From Alphaproteobacteria bacterium (GTDB taxonomy: Bacteria; Pseudomonadota; Alphaproteobacteria; Micropepsales; Micropepsaceae), in contig JADZAI010000076.1 of NCBI GenBank assembly GCA_020852655.1, positions 52,663 through 116,662 of the forward strand: DNA of 64,000 bases, written 5' to 3'. Shown here in pieces: positions 9,719 through 19,746 of the stretch (its first letter is position 1; each line of letters begins with the position of its first letter). The notes beneath the pieces were generated by a model that was not told where the DNA came from, ran no database searches, and saw nothing but the letters and a program-made list of their open reading frames with translations. The position numbers and the translations under genes were made by a program.

Positions 9719-12266
9719 GCTGACCGGGCGCGACATCGCGCGCGGCCACCGGCTCATTGCCGGGAGCCGGCTTGCGCTGTGGTGGGAGAAGGCCTGGGGC
9801 GCTTCGTGGCGCGGGCTGACGCTGCTCGGCGCGGGCACGGTGCTGGCGCTGTTCGACGTGTGGACCTGGCTTCCCCCGGGGCCGCGCATCATCGCCCTCA
9901 GCGCGCTCCTCATCGCCGTCGTCACGCTGTGGTGGCGCGACTGGAAGGCAGTGTTCTGGCCGTCGCGCGAACAGAGCATCCGCCGCCTCGAAGACGCCAA
10001 CGACCTCAGCCACCGGCCGCTTTCGTCCGCCGAGGACGCCATGGCGTCGGGCAAGGGCGATCCCGTTGCCGAAGAACTCTGGCGCCGCCACCTGATGCGG
10101 CAGCTCGGCGCCTATGGCCGCCTGGAGCCGGCCTGGCCGAAGCCCAATGTCGCCTTCCGCGATCCCTATGCACTGCGCGCGCTCGTGCTGCTCGGCCTCG
10201 CCGCCGGGGCGTTCGTGGCCGGCCCGGATGCGGCCCGCCGCATCGCCGCATCCTTCGCGGTCGAAGGCGAGCGCGTCATGCTGGCCTCGGGTCCGGCGCT
10301 CGATGCCTGGATCACGCCGCCGCAATATACCGGGCTCGCGCCCATCGTCATGGCACAGGCCAGGGCGAGCGTGCCGCTCGATCCGACGCGTGCCGTTTCG
10401 GTGCCGGCGGGCTCCAAGCTGACGCTCCGCCTCGACGGCGCCGAGCATCCCACGATCGAGCGCATCCCGCTCGAAGGCGAGGCGCAGGCGACGTCCGACG
10501 CGCCCGGGGCGGGCCAGGAGGGTGCGTTCGGCGCGGAATACGAACTGAAGGCGTCGGAACGCGTCCGCATCTTCGCCGCCGGGCGCAAGGTCGGCGACTG
10601 GGAGATCACCGTACTGCCCGACGCGCCGCCCTCGATCGCCTTCGACGGCGAGCCCGAGGCGACGGCGCGCCTGGCGACGAAGATCGCCTTCACCGCGGGC
10701 GACGACTACGGCGTCACCAAGGCCGAGGCCGTCATCCGCCTCGCGGCGGACGCGCAGGCCGGCGACGACCCGACCGCCGAGGAAGGCGCCGACGAGCTGA
10801 CCTTCGCGCTGCCGCTGCGCTCCGACAGCGCCAGGCACGTGAAGGCGGCGGGCTTCGAAGACCTCACCGCACATCCCTGGTCGGGCCTGCCGGTGACGAT
10901 CCAGCTCGTGGCGACCGATGCGTCGGGCCAGACCGCGGTGTCGGACGAGAAGCCCTTCACCCTGCCCGAGCGGGTCTTCAAGGACCCGCTGGCGCGGGCG
11001 GTGATCGAGCAGCGGCGCGAATTGTCGCGCGGCCCGGGCGCCATCCCGAACGTTGCGATGGCGCTTGAGGCCTTCACGCTCAAGCCCGAGCTCTTCGACA
11101 TCAAGGCGCCGGTCTATCTCGGCCTGCGCGCCGCCTATTGGCAGGTGCTGAAGGCGACCAGGCATGCCGAGATCGTCGACGTGCAGGCGATGCTGTGGGA
11201 CATCGCGCTGAGCCTCGAGGACGGCGGCTTCACGATGGCGGCCGACGAGGTGCGCCGGCTCCAGAAGGAGCTCCAGGCGGCGCTGGAACGCAACGCGCCC
11301 GACGACGAGATCGCCGAACTGACCGCACAGCTCCGCCAGGCGATGGACCAGATGATGCAGTCGCTGGCCCAGAAGGCGCCGGGCGAGACGGTGCCCATGA
11401 TCGACGCCCAGACGCTCGATGCGCAGGACCTCCAGTCGATGCTCGACCGCATCGAGGAGCTCAGCAAGCTGGGCGCCAAGGACGCGGCGCAGGAACTTCT
11501 GTCGCAGTTGCAGAACATGATGGAGGGCATGAGCGGCCCGATGGCCGAGCCCTCCGAACGCGAGCGCCAGCTTGCGAAGACACTCTCGGAGCTGAACGAC
11601 ATCGTGCGCCAGCAGGAAAAGCTGCGCGACGAGACCTTCCGCAAGGACCAGGAGTTCGGCGACTTCACCGACGCGCCGCCCCAGGACGAACTCGCCGGCC
11701 AGCAGGGCGATCTGAAGCAGAAGCTCGACCAGGAAGCGCAGCGCCAGGGCGAGATGAAACCGCCCGAGGCGCAGTCCGGCGCGCCGGGCGAGCGCGAGAA
11801 GGATAGCCGGAAGGCGCCCGGCGAGCAGGGCGAACAGGGCGACAAGGGCGCCGGCCAGGAAGAGGCCGACATCGCCGGCAATATGGGCGAGGCCGGCCAG
11901 GCCATGGACAAGGCGGCGGGCGCGCTGCGCCAATCCGACACCGGCGAGGCGCTCGGGCAGCAGGACGAGGCGCTGGCGAAGCTGAAGGCGGCGCAGGATG
12001 CGGCGCGCCAGGCGCTGGCCGCCGAGCAGAAGAAGAACGGCGGCGTCCGCATCGGGCGCGGCATGGGCCGGCGCAATCCCGGCATGGACCCCGCCGGACG
12101 TCCGGCGTCCGACGGCAATATCGACAACGGCTCGGTGAAGGTCCCCACCCAGCGCGAAAGCCAGCGGGCCCGCGACATCCTCAACGAGCTGCGCAAGCGC
12201 TCCGGCGAACGCGAACGCCCCCAGCAGGAACTCGACTACCTCGACCGCCTCCTGCGGCGGTTCTAG
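9693..12266 (+). CDS. DUF4175/TIGR02302 family membrane protein
   Basis: N-terminal TM segments, long Q/E/G-rich C-terminal region; usual position after lysA. Confidence 0.8.
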   Translation: MTAFPNGSELTGRDIARGHRLIAGSRLALWWEKAWGASWRGLTLLGAGTVLALFDVWTWLPPGPRIIALSALLIAVVTLWWRDWKAVFWPSREQSIRRLEDANDLSHRPLSSAEDAMASGKGDPVAEELWRRHLMRQLGAYGRLEPAWPKPNVAFRDPYALRALVLLGLAAGAFVAGPDAARRIAASFAVEGERVMLASGPALDAWITPPQYTGLAPIVMAQARASVPLDPTRAVSVPAGSKLTLRLDGAEHPTIERIPLEGEAQATSDAPGAGQEGAFGAEYELKASERVRIFAAGRKVGDWEITVLPDAPPSIAFDGEPEATARLATKIAFTAGDDYGVTKAEAVIRLAADAQAGDDPTAEEGADELTFALPLRSDSARHVKAAGFEDLTAHPWSGLPVTIQLVATDASGQTAVSDEKPFTLPERVFKDPLARAVIEQRRELSRGPGAIPNVAMALEAFTLKPELFDIKAPVYLGLRAAYWQVLKATRHAEIVDVQAMLWDIALSLEDGGFTMAADEVRRLQKELQAALERNAPDDEIAELTAQLRQAMDQMMQSLAQKAPGETVPMIDAQTLDAQDLQSMLDRIEELSKLGAKDAAQELLSQLQNMMEGMSGPMAEPSERERQLAKTLSELNDIVRQQEKLRDETFRKDQEFGDFTDAPPQDELAGQQGDLKQKLDQEAQRQGEMKPPEAQSGAPGEREKDSRKAPGEQGEQGDKGAGQEEADIAGNMGEAGQAMDKAAGALRQSDTGEALGQQDEALAKLKAAQDAARQALAAEQKKNGGVRIGRGMGRRNPGMDPAGRPASDGNIDNGSVKVPTQRESQRARDILNELRKRSGERERPQQELDYLDRLLRRF

Positions 12267-12333
12267 GCGGCGCTGGATTTACCGGCAGTCCGACGCCACA
12301 TTGGCGGCAGAGATTTTCAGGAAAGGACCAGCC

Positions 12334-12996
12334 ATGTTCGGTCTGAAGAAGAAGACGGAAATGCCGAAGCCGGAAGACGCCCTGCCCGGGCGCACCGATC
12401 GGCAGATGCGCGTCGCGCCGGCCCACACCGTGCTCGGCAAGCCCTTGCGCGGACCGTGGCCCGACGGGATCGAGACCGCGATGTTCGGGCTCGGCTGCTT
12501 CTGGGGCGCCGAGCGCAAATTCTGGCAGGCGAAAGGCGTCCATTCGACGGCGGTCGGCTATGCCGCGGGCTTCACGCCGAACCCGACCTACGAGGAGGTC
12601 TGTTCCGGCATGACCGGACACAACGAGGTGGTGCTCGTTGCCTTCGACCCGAAGGCCGTTTCGTACGGCGAACTCCTGAAGCTGTTCTTCGAGAACCACG
12701 ACCCGACGCAGGGCATGCGCCAGGGCGGCGACATCGGCACGCAATATCGCTCGGGCATCTACACCTTCAGCGAGGCGCAGAAGCGCGAGGCGGAGGCGGC
12801 GCGGGCCGGTTATGCGACGGCGCTGAAGGCCCGCGGCTTCGGTCCGGTCACGACGGAAATCCTGCCGGCGCCGACCTTCTTCTACGCCGAGGACTATCAC
12901 CAGCAATATCTCGACAAGAACCCGGGCGGCTATTGCGGCCTCGGCGGCACCGGCGTCGCCTGCCAGATCGGCACCGGCGTCGCCGCGGCGGAGTAG
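12334..12996 (+). CDS. msrA: Peptide-methionine (S)-S-oxide reductase
   Basis: [60 protein letters not shown]. Confidence 0.95.
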   Translation: MFGLKKKTEMPKPEDALPGRTDRQMRVAPAHTVLGKPLRGPWPDGIETAMFGLGCFWGAERKFWQAKGVHSTAVGYAAGFTPNPTYEEVCSGMTGHNEVVLVAFDPKAVSYGELLKLFFENHDPTQGMRQGGDIGTQYRSGIYTFSEAQKREAEAARAGYATALKARGFGPVTTEILPAPTFFYAEDYHQQYLDKNPGGYCGLGGTGVACQIGTGVAAAE

Positions 12997-13005
12997 CAGA
13001 CGTTG

Positions 13006-13053
13006 CGCGTGGTTCGAGGCTCGGTGGCATGCGCCGCCGGGCACCTCACCATC
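13006..13053 (-). repeat. REP-like hairpin unit (family A, copy R0)
   Basis: GCGTGGTTCGAGGCTC-GGTGGC ATGC GCCGCC-GGGCACCTCACCAT; same outer boxes as the units at 22.6-23.4 kb. Confidence 0.75.
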
Positions 13054-13083
13054 ACACCTTGCGTGAAATCCAAACCTATTTGC

Positions 13084-13134
13084 CATCCTGAGGGGCGCGG
13101 TCGCGTCCAGCGACCGGGCCTCGAAGGACGCACC
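13084..13134 (+). repeat. REP-like hairpin unit (family B)
   Basis: CCATCCTGAGGGGCG-CGGTCGC gtcca GCGACCG-GGCCTCGAAGGACGCACC; perfect 7-bp inner stem. Confidence 0.65.
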
Positions 13135-13144
13135 GCGCTTCATC

Positions 13145-14665
13145 ATGTTCATTGACGGACGCGCGCTGCCGGCGGGAACGGCGCTGGAAGCCGACATCGC
13201 CATCGTCGGCGCCGGCGCCGCGGGGATCACCCTGGCGCGGGCGCTCAAGGATTCGGGGCTTTCGGTCGCGCTGATCGAATCGGGCGGCCTGGAGTGGTCG
13301 GAGGAGGCGCAGGACCTCGCGGCCGGCGAACTCGGGCCGCAGACCTATGCGACGCCCGATACGGTGCGGCTGCGCTATTTCGGCGGCACGACCGGCCATT
13401 GGGGCGGCTGGTGCCGCGAGCTCGATGCGATCGACTTCGAGCCGCGCGACTTCGTGCCGCTCAGCGGCTGGCCGCTGAAGAAGGCCGAGATCGACCCCTG
13501 GTACGCCAAGGCGCAGAGCGTGCTCCAGCTCGGCTCGCCGCAGCGCTACGCCGACAGCGAAGGCATCGCGAAGGCGGCGGGCGCGGCGCTGCCGGTCGCC
13601 CGCGGCGGCGACATCGAGCCGATCCTCTTCGAATTCTCCCCGCCGACGCGGATGGGCGAGGTCTATCGCGCCGAGCTCGAGCAGAGCGCGGTGAAGACCT
13701 ATCTCAACACCACGCTCGTCGACCTGCGCGTCGGCGACGACACCAGGACGGTGACGACACTGACGTTGGCGCGCGACGGCGGGCCGGCACTGGCGATGAC
13801 GGCGCGCCATGTCGTGCTCGCGACGGGTGCGCTCTCGAACGCGCAGATGCTGCTCGCGGCGGACAGCCAGGTGCAGGGCGGGCTCGGCAACGGCGCCGAC
13901 CAGGTCGGGCGCTATTTCACCGACCATCCGATCCTCATCGGCTATGCGGCGATCCTGGCGCTCGATCCTTCCGCGGGCGGCCCGTTCGCATTCGGCGACA
14001 TCGCGGCCGACAAGCGGCGCTGGCGCCTCGCGTTCCAGCCGAGCGAGGCCTATCGCGCGGCCCAGAAGCGCCTCTCCTGCCTCATTACCATCGAGCCGCC
14101 GGGGCCGCGCTTCGATCCCGCGGCGGGCGCGTTCGACCGCAGCGACGCGAAGTGGTTCGGAGCACCGGAGACGGTGAATGCACTCGCCGCCGCGAACGCG
14201 ACAGGCCCGGTCCGGCTGCATGTGCTGAACGCCGGCATCGAGACGCGGCCCAATCCGGACAGCCGGGTCACGCTGACCGGCAAGCGCGACCGTTTCGGCA
14301 TGCGGCGGCTGAAGGTCGACTGGCGCCTCAGCGACGCGGACCTGGAACATTACCTGCTGAACCTCGGCGACTTCGCGAAGGCGCTGGCGCACTCCGGCAC
14401 GGCGCTGCTGCGCATCCCGCCCGATGCCGCGGCGCGCTGGCCGGAAGAGACCTCGTGGGGTCATCACAATCTCGGCACAACGCGGATGGGCGACGATCCC
14501 CGGACCAGCGTCTGCGACAGGGACGGGCGGGTCCATGGCATGGCCAATCTCTGGGTCGCCGGGTCGTCGCTGTGGACGACGCCGGGGGCGGCCAACCCGA
14601 CGCTCACCATCGTCGCGCTGGCCCTCCGGCTCGCCGACCGGCTGAAGGCGGAGATGGCGGCATGA
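13145..14665 (+). CDS. GMC family oxidoreductase
   Basis: ADIAIVGAGAAGITLARALKDSGLSVALIESGG FAD motif; GGTTGHWGGWCREL; C-terminal NLWVAGSSLWTTPGAANPTLTIVALALRLADRL. Confidence 0.9.
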   Translation: MFIDGRALPAGTALEADIAIVGAGAAGITLARALKDSGLSVALIESGGLEWSEEAQDLAAGELGPQTYATPDTVRLRYFGGTTGHWGGWCRELDAIDFEPRDFVPLSGWPLKKAEIDPWYAKAQSVLQLGSPQRYADSEGIAKAAGAALPVARGGDIEPILFEFSPPTRMGEVYRAELEQSAVKTYLNTTLVDLRVGDDTRTVTTLTLARDGGPALAMTARHVVLATGALSNAQMLLAADSQVQGGLGNGADQVGRYFTDHPILIGYAAILALDPSAGGPFAFGDIAADKRRWRLAFQPSEAYRAAQKRLSCLITIEPPGPRFDPAAGAFDRSDAKWFGAPETVNALAAANATGPVRLHVLNAGIETRPNPDSRVTLTGKRDRFGMRRLKVDWRLSDADLEHYLLNLGDFAKALAHSGTALLRIPPDAAARWPEETSWGHHNLGTTRMGDDPRTSVCDRDGRVHGMANLWVAGSSLWTTPGAANPTLTIVALALRLADRLKAEMAA

Positions 14666-15033
14666 GCGATCCCGTTGCCCGCGCCTGGGCCGTCACGCGG
14701 CGAACCTTCGGCGCGACTTTGCTCGGCGCGCTCGGCCTTGCCGCGGTCGAGACATGGCCGCGCTGGGCCTTCTGGCGCGGAGCCGCGTCGAGCCTCGATG
14801 CGCTGGCCGGGCTGCCCCAGGCCGCCGCGCTGAAGGCGCTGGGCCGGCAGGCGCAGGCCGCCATGGCGATACCGGCCGGCTATGCCGACACGCTGGCGGC
14901 GCGCCTCGGCGACGAGGGCTATGCGGGCGCCGTCGCGCGCGACCGCGCCGAAGGACGGCTCGTCAGCATCGACGGCTGGCTGGTGCCCGAAACGCAAGCG
15001 CTCGCGGGCCTGTGGCTCGCGAGCGCTGGGTAG
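14662..15033 (+). CDS. Tat-signal small protein coupled to GMC oxidoreductase (putative small subunit)
   Basis: MSDPVARAWAVTRRTFGATLLGALGLAAVE; ATGA overlap with upstream gene; EGRLVSIDGWLVPETQA. Confidence 0.7.
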   Translation: MSDPVARAWAVTRRTFGATLLGALGLAAVETWPRWAFWRGAASSLDALAGLPQAAALKALGRQAQAAMAIPAGYADTLAARLGDEGYAGAVARDRAEGRLVSIDGWLVPETQALAGLWLASAG

Positions 15034-15053
15034 GCCTGGGCTGATCTACGCGA

Positions 15054-16397
15054 TCAGCGGAAGGTCGTGACGCTGGTCGGCTTTTCCGACGGGACGAAAG
15101 TGCCGTCCGTGTTGCCTTCGATCGAGGTGTCGCCCTTGCGGATGAGCGCAACTTCCGTCGCGCCGAGGCTCGAGGGCTTCGCCTGCGGGACGATCACGTC
15201 CACATAGGTCGGGGCCTTGGTCGCTTCGGCCGAAGCGATCGCGGTGCTGGCGCCCAGCGAAGCGGGCTTGGACTTCGGCACGATCGTGTCGACCAGGACC
15301 GGGGCGGCCTCGGCGACGGCCATCGGCGCGACCGAGGCCGAGCCGGCGATCGAGCCCGGCTTGGAGGCCGGCACGATGGTGTCGACATAGACCGGCGTGG
15401 CGCTCGCCAGGGCGACGGTCGCCGCGGGCTGCGCTTCGGCGGAGGCGACCGCAGCCGGGGCACGCAGCGAGGCGGGCTTGGAGGCCGGGATGATCGTGTT
15501 GACGTAGATCGGCTTGCGCGCCGGGAGCGCGTCGATGTCGGCCTCGGCGACGAGCACCGGCGCCGCTGCGGGCTTGGCCACCGGCTTCGCGACGGGCGCT
15601 TCGGTCGCCGCGACGAGAACCGGCGCCGCCTTGACGGGCACCGCGGCCGGGGCGGCCTTCGCCGGCGTCCGGACGACGGCCTCGGCGTACTGCACATTGC
15701 CGGCCAGCGTCGCGGGGACGTCGGCGAGGCTCGCATAGACGGTGGAATTGCCGCGCGCCGAGGCGGGCACGATGAAGCCGGAGACGCCGAGCGCGCGCTT
15801 GCCGTACGAGGCGCGCGGGCCGTTCCAGACCACGACCTTCGACCAGTCATTATTGGCCGAGACGTCCATGACCGGCTGGTCGAGATAGATCTGGCCGTTC
15901 GAGAACCAGTTCGAGTGGTCGATGACGATGGTGCGGCTGTCGACGACCTTGGTCACCACGCCGACATGGCCGCGGCGCGTCTGCATGACGATCACCGAAC
16001 CCACGGCCGGCGCCTTGACGCGGACGAACTGGCCGGCGGCCTGCTTCCACCAGGTATTCGCATTGCCGCGGATGGCGACGCCCGAACGCTCGCGGGCGAA
16101 CGGCACGCACTGGAGGCGGCGGCTGATATAGGCGACGCGCGGCTGCACGTCGGCCGAAGCCAGGATGCCGGCACCGGGCCGCGGCGTTGAATTGATCGTG
16201 CGGACGCTTACATCAAGCGCCGACGCCACATGCGCCAGCGCGGTCGAGGCCGGCGCGATGTCGGGCGCGCGCATGCCGGTCTGCACCGGAACGGGGGCGG
16301 GCTGACGTGACGCGTAATGCGGCGTGTTGACGCAGGCAGCCAGCGCGGTCATCGCACACAAGACACTCGTGCGCGCGAGAACTCCTCGTGCCGTCAT
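15054..16397 (-). CDS. CHAP-domain lipoprotein with repetitive C-terminal tail
   Basis: Lipobox CAMTALAACVNT; LQCVPFARERSGVAIRGNANTWWKQAAG...RGHVGVVTKVVDSRTIVIDHSNW CHAP; repeated (V/I)xVxTI(V/I)PxSKP. Confidence 0.85.
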   Translation of the reverse strand: MTARGVLARTSVLCAMTALAACVNTPHYASRQPAPVPVQTGMRAPDIAPASTALAHVASALDVSVRTINSTPRPGAGILASADVQPRVAYISRRLQCVPFARERSGVAIRGNANTWWKQAAGQFVRVKAPAVGSVIVMQTRRGHVGVVTKVVDSRTIVIDHSNWFSNGQIYLDQPVMDVSANNDWSKVVVWNGPRASYGKRALGVSGFIVPASARGNSTVYASLADVPATLAGNVQYAEAVVRTPAKAAPAAVPVKAAPVLVAATEAPVAKPVAKPAAAPVLVAEADIDALPARKPIYVNTIIPASKPASLRAPAAVASAEAQPAATVALASATPVYVDTIVPASKPGSIAGSASVAPMAVAEAAPVLVDTIVPKSKPASLGASTAIASAEATKAPTYVDVIVPQAKPSSLGATEVALIRKGDTSIEGNTDGTFVPSEKPTSVTTFR

Positions 16398-16594
16398 TAA
16401 TACCAGCCCTTTGAACTATCCCTTGTCATAATGGGTAATTTCGCGTGACAGGGGGGTCAACTTAAAGTTCGCGTAATGTTGCGAACACGGCAAGAACATC
16501 GACTCTAAGCCTTTGATTCTAAAAGGCCGTATTTATCGTAAAGAAGCCCTTAACAGCCCCTGTTCCACGCCGCCGGATGCAACCCAGCACAGGC

Positions 16595-17098
16595 CTAGCG
16601 CGCGTCGGCCAACAGGGGGTGTGGCAGGATAAAGCCTTCGACGTCGTAGATTCGCGCGCCGTACTGCGCGCCCGGTGCATACCATACCCGCACCTCGGAC
16701 CAGTCGTTGCCCTCCGACACGTCCCTGACCGGCTGGTCGAGATAGATCTTGCCGTCATTGAGCCAGTTGGCGTGGTCGATCACGATTTCTCGATCGTCGA
16801 CCACCGCCTTCACGACCGCGACATGGCCGCGGTCCGAGCGCTTGTAGCCTTTGAGCACCATGACGGCGCCTTCCTCGGGCGCCGTCTCGCGTTCGTATTT
16901 GCCGCGCGCCTTGTCCCACCAGGTATTGGCGTCGCCGTAGAGATCGACCCCGCTTTCCGCCCGCGCGAACGGAACGCACTGAATCCCCTTGTCGCGGCTG
17001 ACGACACGGGGCGAACCATAGTCGCCCGTGGAGCCGCACGCGGCGAGCGAAAGCCCTGCGAGGAACATCGTGCCGGAGAGCGAAAATAGGGGACGCAT
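16595..17098 (-). CDS. CHAP-domain lipoprotein (short paralogue)
   Basis: LAGLSLAACGS lipobox; IQCVPFARAESGVDLYGDANTWWDKARGKYE...DRGHVAVVKAVVDDREIVIDHANW. Confidence 0.87.
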   Translation of the reverse strand: MRPLFSLSGTMFLAGLSLAACGSTGDYGSPRVVSRDKGIQCVPFARAESGVDLYGDANTWWDKARGKYERETAPEEGAVMVLKGYKRSDRGHVAVVKAVVDDREIVIDHANWLNDGKIYLDQPVRDVSEGNDWSEVRVWYAPGAQYGARIYDVEGFILPHPLLADAR

Positions 17099-17240
17099 GG
17101 TTCCTGAGCGATTGCCTCAACCGCTGAAACCATACGCCCGCGCCCCTAAATAAAGGCTTGAAGCACCGCCTTCCCAGCTTCCGTGTGCGGAGCGATAATG
17201 GCGCTGCGGGATTACCCCTTTGGGTCGGGAGTTAGGGCCA

Positions 17241-17795
17241 ATGAGAACGACATCCACTGCCGCGGCCGCCGCGCTGTCGGCCGCCTTGATGCTGGGCGCC
17301 TGTGCGACCACGCCGCTCTACCAGCCGCAGGCGAGCGAACGGGGCTCGGGTTATGCCGAGCAGAAGCTCGACCGCAACAATTACCGCGTCACCTTCACCG
17401 GCCGCCGCACGACCTCGCGCGAACGGGTGGAGGATGCGCTGATGCTGCGCGCCGCCGAAGTCACCCGGCAGGCCGGCTACACCCATTTCACCGTCGATGC
17501 CCGGGCGACCGAGCGCGAGAAGCGGGGCGGCTACGTGCCCTTCACCGCCTCCCCGGGCTTCGGGCCGTATGGCCGCTGGGGGTGGGGCTGGGGCCGCCGC
17601 GCCTTCTACGACCCCTATTGGTACGACCTCGACTTCTATTATGACGCCGATCGCAACGCCCGCTACGTGGCGACCGCCAACATCTCGATGCTGACCGCCG
17701 AAGAGGCGCGCGGCCGGGCCGACGCGATCAGCGCCGACGAGGTGATCGCCAATCTGCACGACAAGGTCGACCCCGTCCCGCCGCCGCCGAAGTGA
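17241..17795 (+). CDS. CC0125/CC1285-like lipoprotein
   Basis: MRTTSTAAAAALSAALMLGACATTPLYQPQ...GYAEQKLDRNNYRVTFTGR. Confidence 0.7.
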   Translation: MRTTSTAAAAALSAALMLGACATTPLYQPQASERGSGYAEQKLDRNNYRVTFTGRRTTSRERVEDALMLRAAEVTRQAGYTHFTVDARATEREKRGGYVPFTASPGFGPYGRWGWGWGRRAFYDPYWYDLDFYYDADRNARYVATANISMLTAEEARGRADAISADEVIANLHDKVDPVPPPPK

Positions 17796-17818
17796 TGCCG
17801 CTTCCTTGACGGATTTCC

Positions 17819-17847
17819 GCACGCACGGCTTGATCGGCCGTGCGTGC
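17819..17847 (+). terminator. Rho-independent-terminator-like hairpin
   Basis: GCACGCACGGC-ttgatcg-GCCGTGCGTGC perfect 11-bp stem followed by TTT, just after the lipoprotein stop. Confidence 0.65.
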
Positions 17848-17878
17848 TTTGTGCGGATCAACCGTTCAGGAACCGAAG

Positions 17879-19675
17879 ATGGGTTTTCTCGATACGCTCC
17901 GGCGTGAGGTCGGCTATCTCCGCACCGGCATGCGCATCAACGCGCGGGTCAAGGGCCTCGGGCCGGAAACCCCGCGCACCACCGCCGACCTTCTCGAGGA
18001 ATGGGTCCGCAAGACGCCGGATGCGCCGGCGATCTTCTTCGAGGACCGTGTCGTCACCTGGAAGGATCTCGACCAGGGCGCCGCCCGCTATGCGCGCTGG
18101 GCGATGGACCGCGGGATCGGCAAGGGCGATGCGGTCGCCATCCTCATGGAGAACCGGCCCGAATACATCATGGCCTGGTTCGGCCTGCACAAGATCGGCG
18201 CGGTCGGAGCGCTCATCAACACCAACCTGACCGCCCTGCCCCTGGTGCATTCGCTGGGCATCTCCGGGGCCCGCCATCTGGTGCTGGGCGCCGAGCTCGC
18301 CGGCCACTACGCGAGCGCCGCGGACCGCCTGGAATCGCCGCTCACCGCATGGTCGACCGGCGGCGCAGCGCCCGGCACCGAGGATCTCGACGCAGCGCTC
18401 GCCGAGAAGAGCCCGGCCCCCATTCCGCGCACCTTCCGCGACGGCCTGACCGCCGGCGACAAGGCGCTCTACGTCTACACCTCCGGCACGACCGGCATGC
18501 CCAAGGCCGCCAATATCAGCCACCTGCGCATGCAGATGATGATGCACGCCTTCGGCGGCGCCGCGAACACGACCTCGGCCGACATCATGTATAACGTCCT
18601 GCCGCTGTATCATTCGGCCGGCGGGATCGCGGCGCTCGGCGTCTTCACCAATGGCGGCGCGCTCGCGCTGCGGCGCAGATTCTCCACCACGCATTTCTGG
18701 GAAGACTGCGTCCGCTACAAGGCGACGCTGTTCCAGTATATCGGCGAACTCTGCCGCTATCTGCTGAACGCCCCGCCCGGCCCGTCGGACACTGCGCATG
18801 TGCTGCGCCTCATCGTCGGCAACGGCCTCAGGCCCGAAATCTGGCAGGCTTTCCAGGACCGCTTCCGCATTCCGCGCATCCTCGAATTCTACGGCGCGAC
18901 CGAAGGCAACGTCGCGCTGCTGAATTTCAGCGGCAAGCCCGGCGCGGTCGGCCGCATCCCCGGCTACATGAAGAAGCGCATGCCGGTGCGGCTGGTGAAG
19001 TTCGACGTCGAGAACGAACAGCCCGTGCGCGACCCGGCAACCGGCTTCTGCATCGAATGCGGCGTCAACGAGGCCGGCGAGGCGATCGGCCGGATCGACC
19101 CCGCCGATCCGCGCTCGCGCTTCGACGGCTATTCGAAGAGTTCGGAGACCGAGAAGAAGCTGCTGCGCGACGTCTTCCAGAAGGGCGACGTCTATTTCCG
19201 CACCGGCGACCTTCTGAAGCAGGACGCGGAAGGCTTCTTCTATTTCATCGACCGCATCGGCGACACCTTCCGCTGGAAGGGCGAGAATGTCGCCACCTCC
19301 GAAGTCGCCGAGGTGCTCTCCGTCTATCCCGGTGTCCGGGAGGCCAATGTCTACGGCGTCAAGGTCGGCGCCCTCGAGGGCCGCGCCGGCATGGCCGCCG
19401 TCGTCGCCGGCCCGGACTTCGACCTCGCCGGCCTCACCGCCCATCTGGAGAAGCAATTGCCCGGCTATGCGCGGCCGCTCTTCCTGCGCTGTCTTCAGGG
19501 CGAGATGGAGATCACCGGAACCTTCAAGCATCGCAAGGTGGAACTGGTGAAGGAGGGCTTCGACCCCTCCCTGGTCCACGACCCGCTCTACTGGTTCGAC
19601 GCCGGGGCGAAGACCTATCGCCCGCTCGATCCCGACACCTATCTGAAGCTCGCCTCGGGCGAAGTGAAGCTCTGA
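17879..19675 (+). CDS. Long-chain acyl-CoA synthetase (FadD6/FATP-like)
   Basis: YVYTSGTTGMPKAANISH, LEFYGATEGNVALLNF, YFRTGDLLKQDAEGFFYFIDRIGDTFRWKGENVAT. Confidence 0.93.
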   Translation: MGFLDTLRREVGYLRTGMRINARVKGLGPETPRTTADLLEEWVRKTPDAPAIFFEDRVVTWKDLDQGAARYARWAMDRGIGKGDAVAILMENRPEYIMAWFGLHKIGAVGALINTNLTALPLVHSLGISGARHLVLGAELAGHYASAADRLESPLTAWSTGGAAPGTEDLDAALAEKSPAPIPRTFRDGLTAGDKALYVYTSGTTGMPKAANISHLRMQMMMHAFGGAANTTSADIMYNVLPLYHSAGGIAALGVFTNGGALALRRRFSTTHFWEDCVRYKATLFQYIGELCRYLLNAPPGPSDTAHVLRLIVGNGLRPEIWQAFQDRFRIPRILEFYGATEGNVALLNFSGKPGAVGRIPGYMKKRMPVRLVKFDVENEQPVRDPATGFCIECGVNEAGEAIGRIDPADPRSRFDGYSKSSETEKKLLRDVFQKGDVYFRTGDLLKQDAEGFFYFIDRIGDTFRWKGENVATSEVAEVLSVYPGVREANVYGVKVGALEGRAGMAAVVAGPDFDLAGLTAHLEKQLPGYARPLFLRCLQGEMEITGTFKHRKVELVKEGFDPSLVHDPLYWFDAGAKTYRPLDPDTYLKLASGEVKL

Positions 19676-19746
19676 CGGGGCACAGCCGGGGGCTGGCATT
19701 CGCCGCCATCCTGCGCGACCTTCGCCCGTCGCCAGGGAGGCACGTC

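Noticed and set aside
9555-11933. 792-aa minus-strand ORF
   Set aside because: Antisense shadow of the DUF4175 gene.
15054-15560. Possible CRISPR or DNA satellite in repetitive CHAP tail
   Set aside because: Repeats are in frame and conserved at amino-acid rather than DNA level.
17858-19699. 613-aa minus-strand ORF
   Set aside because: Antisense shadow of the acyl-CoA synthetase; no recognisable motifs.
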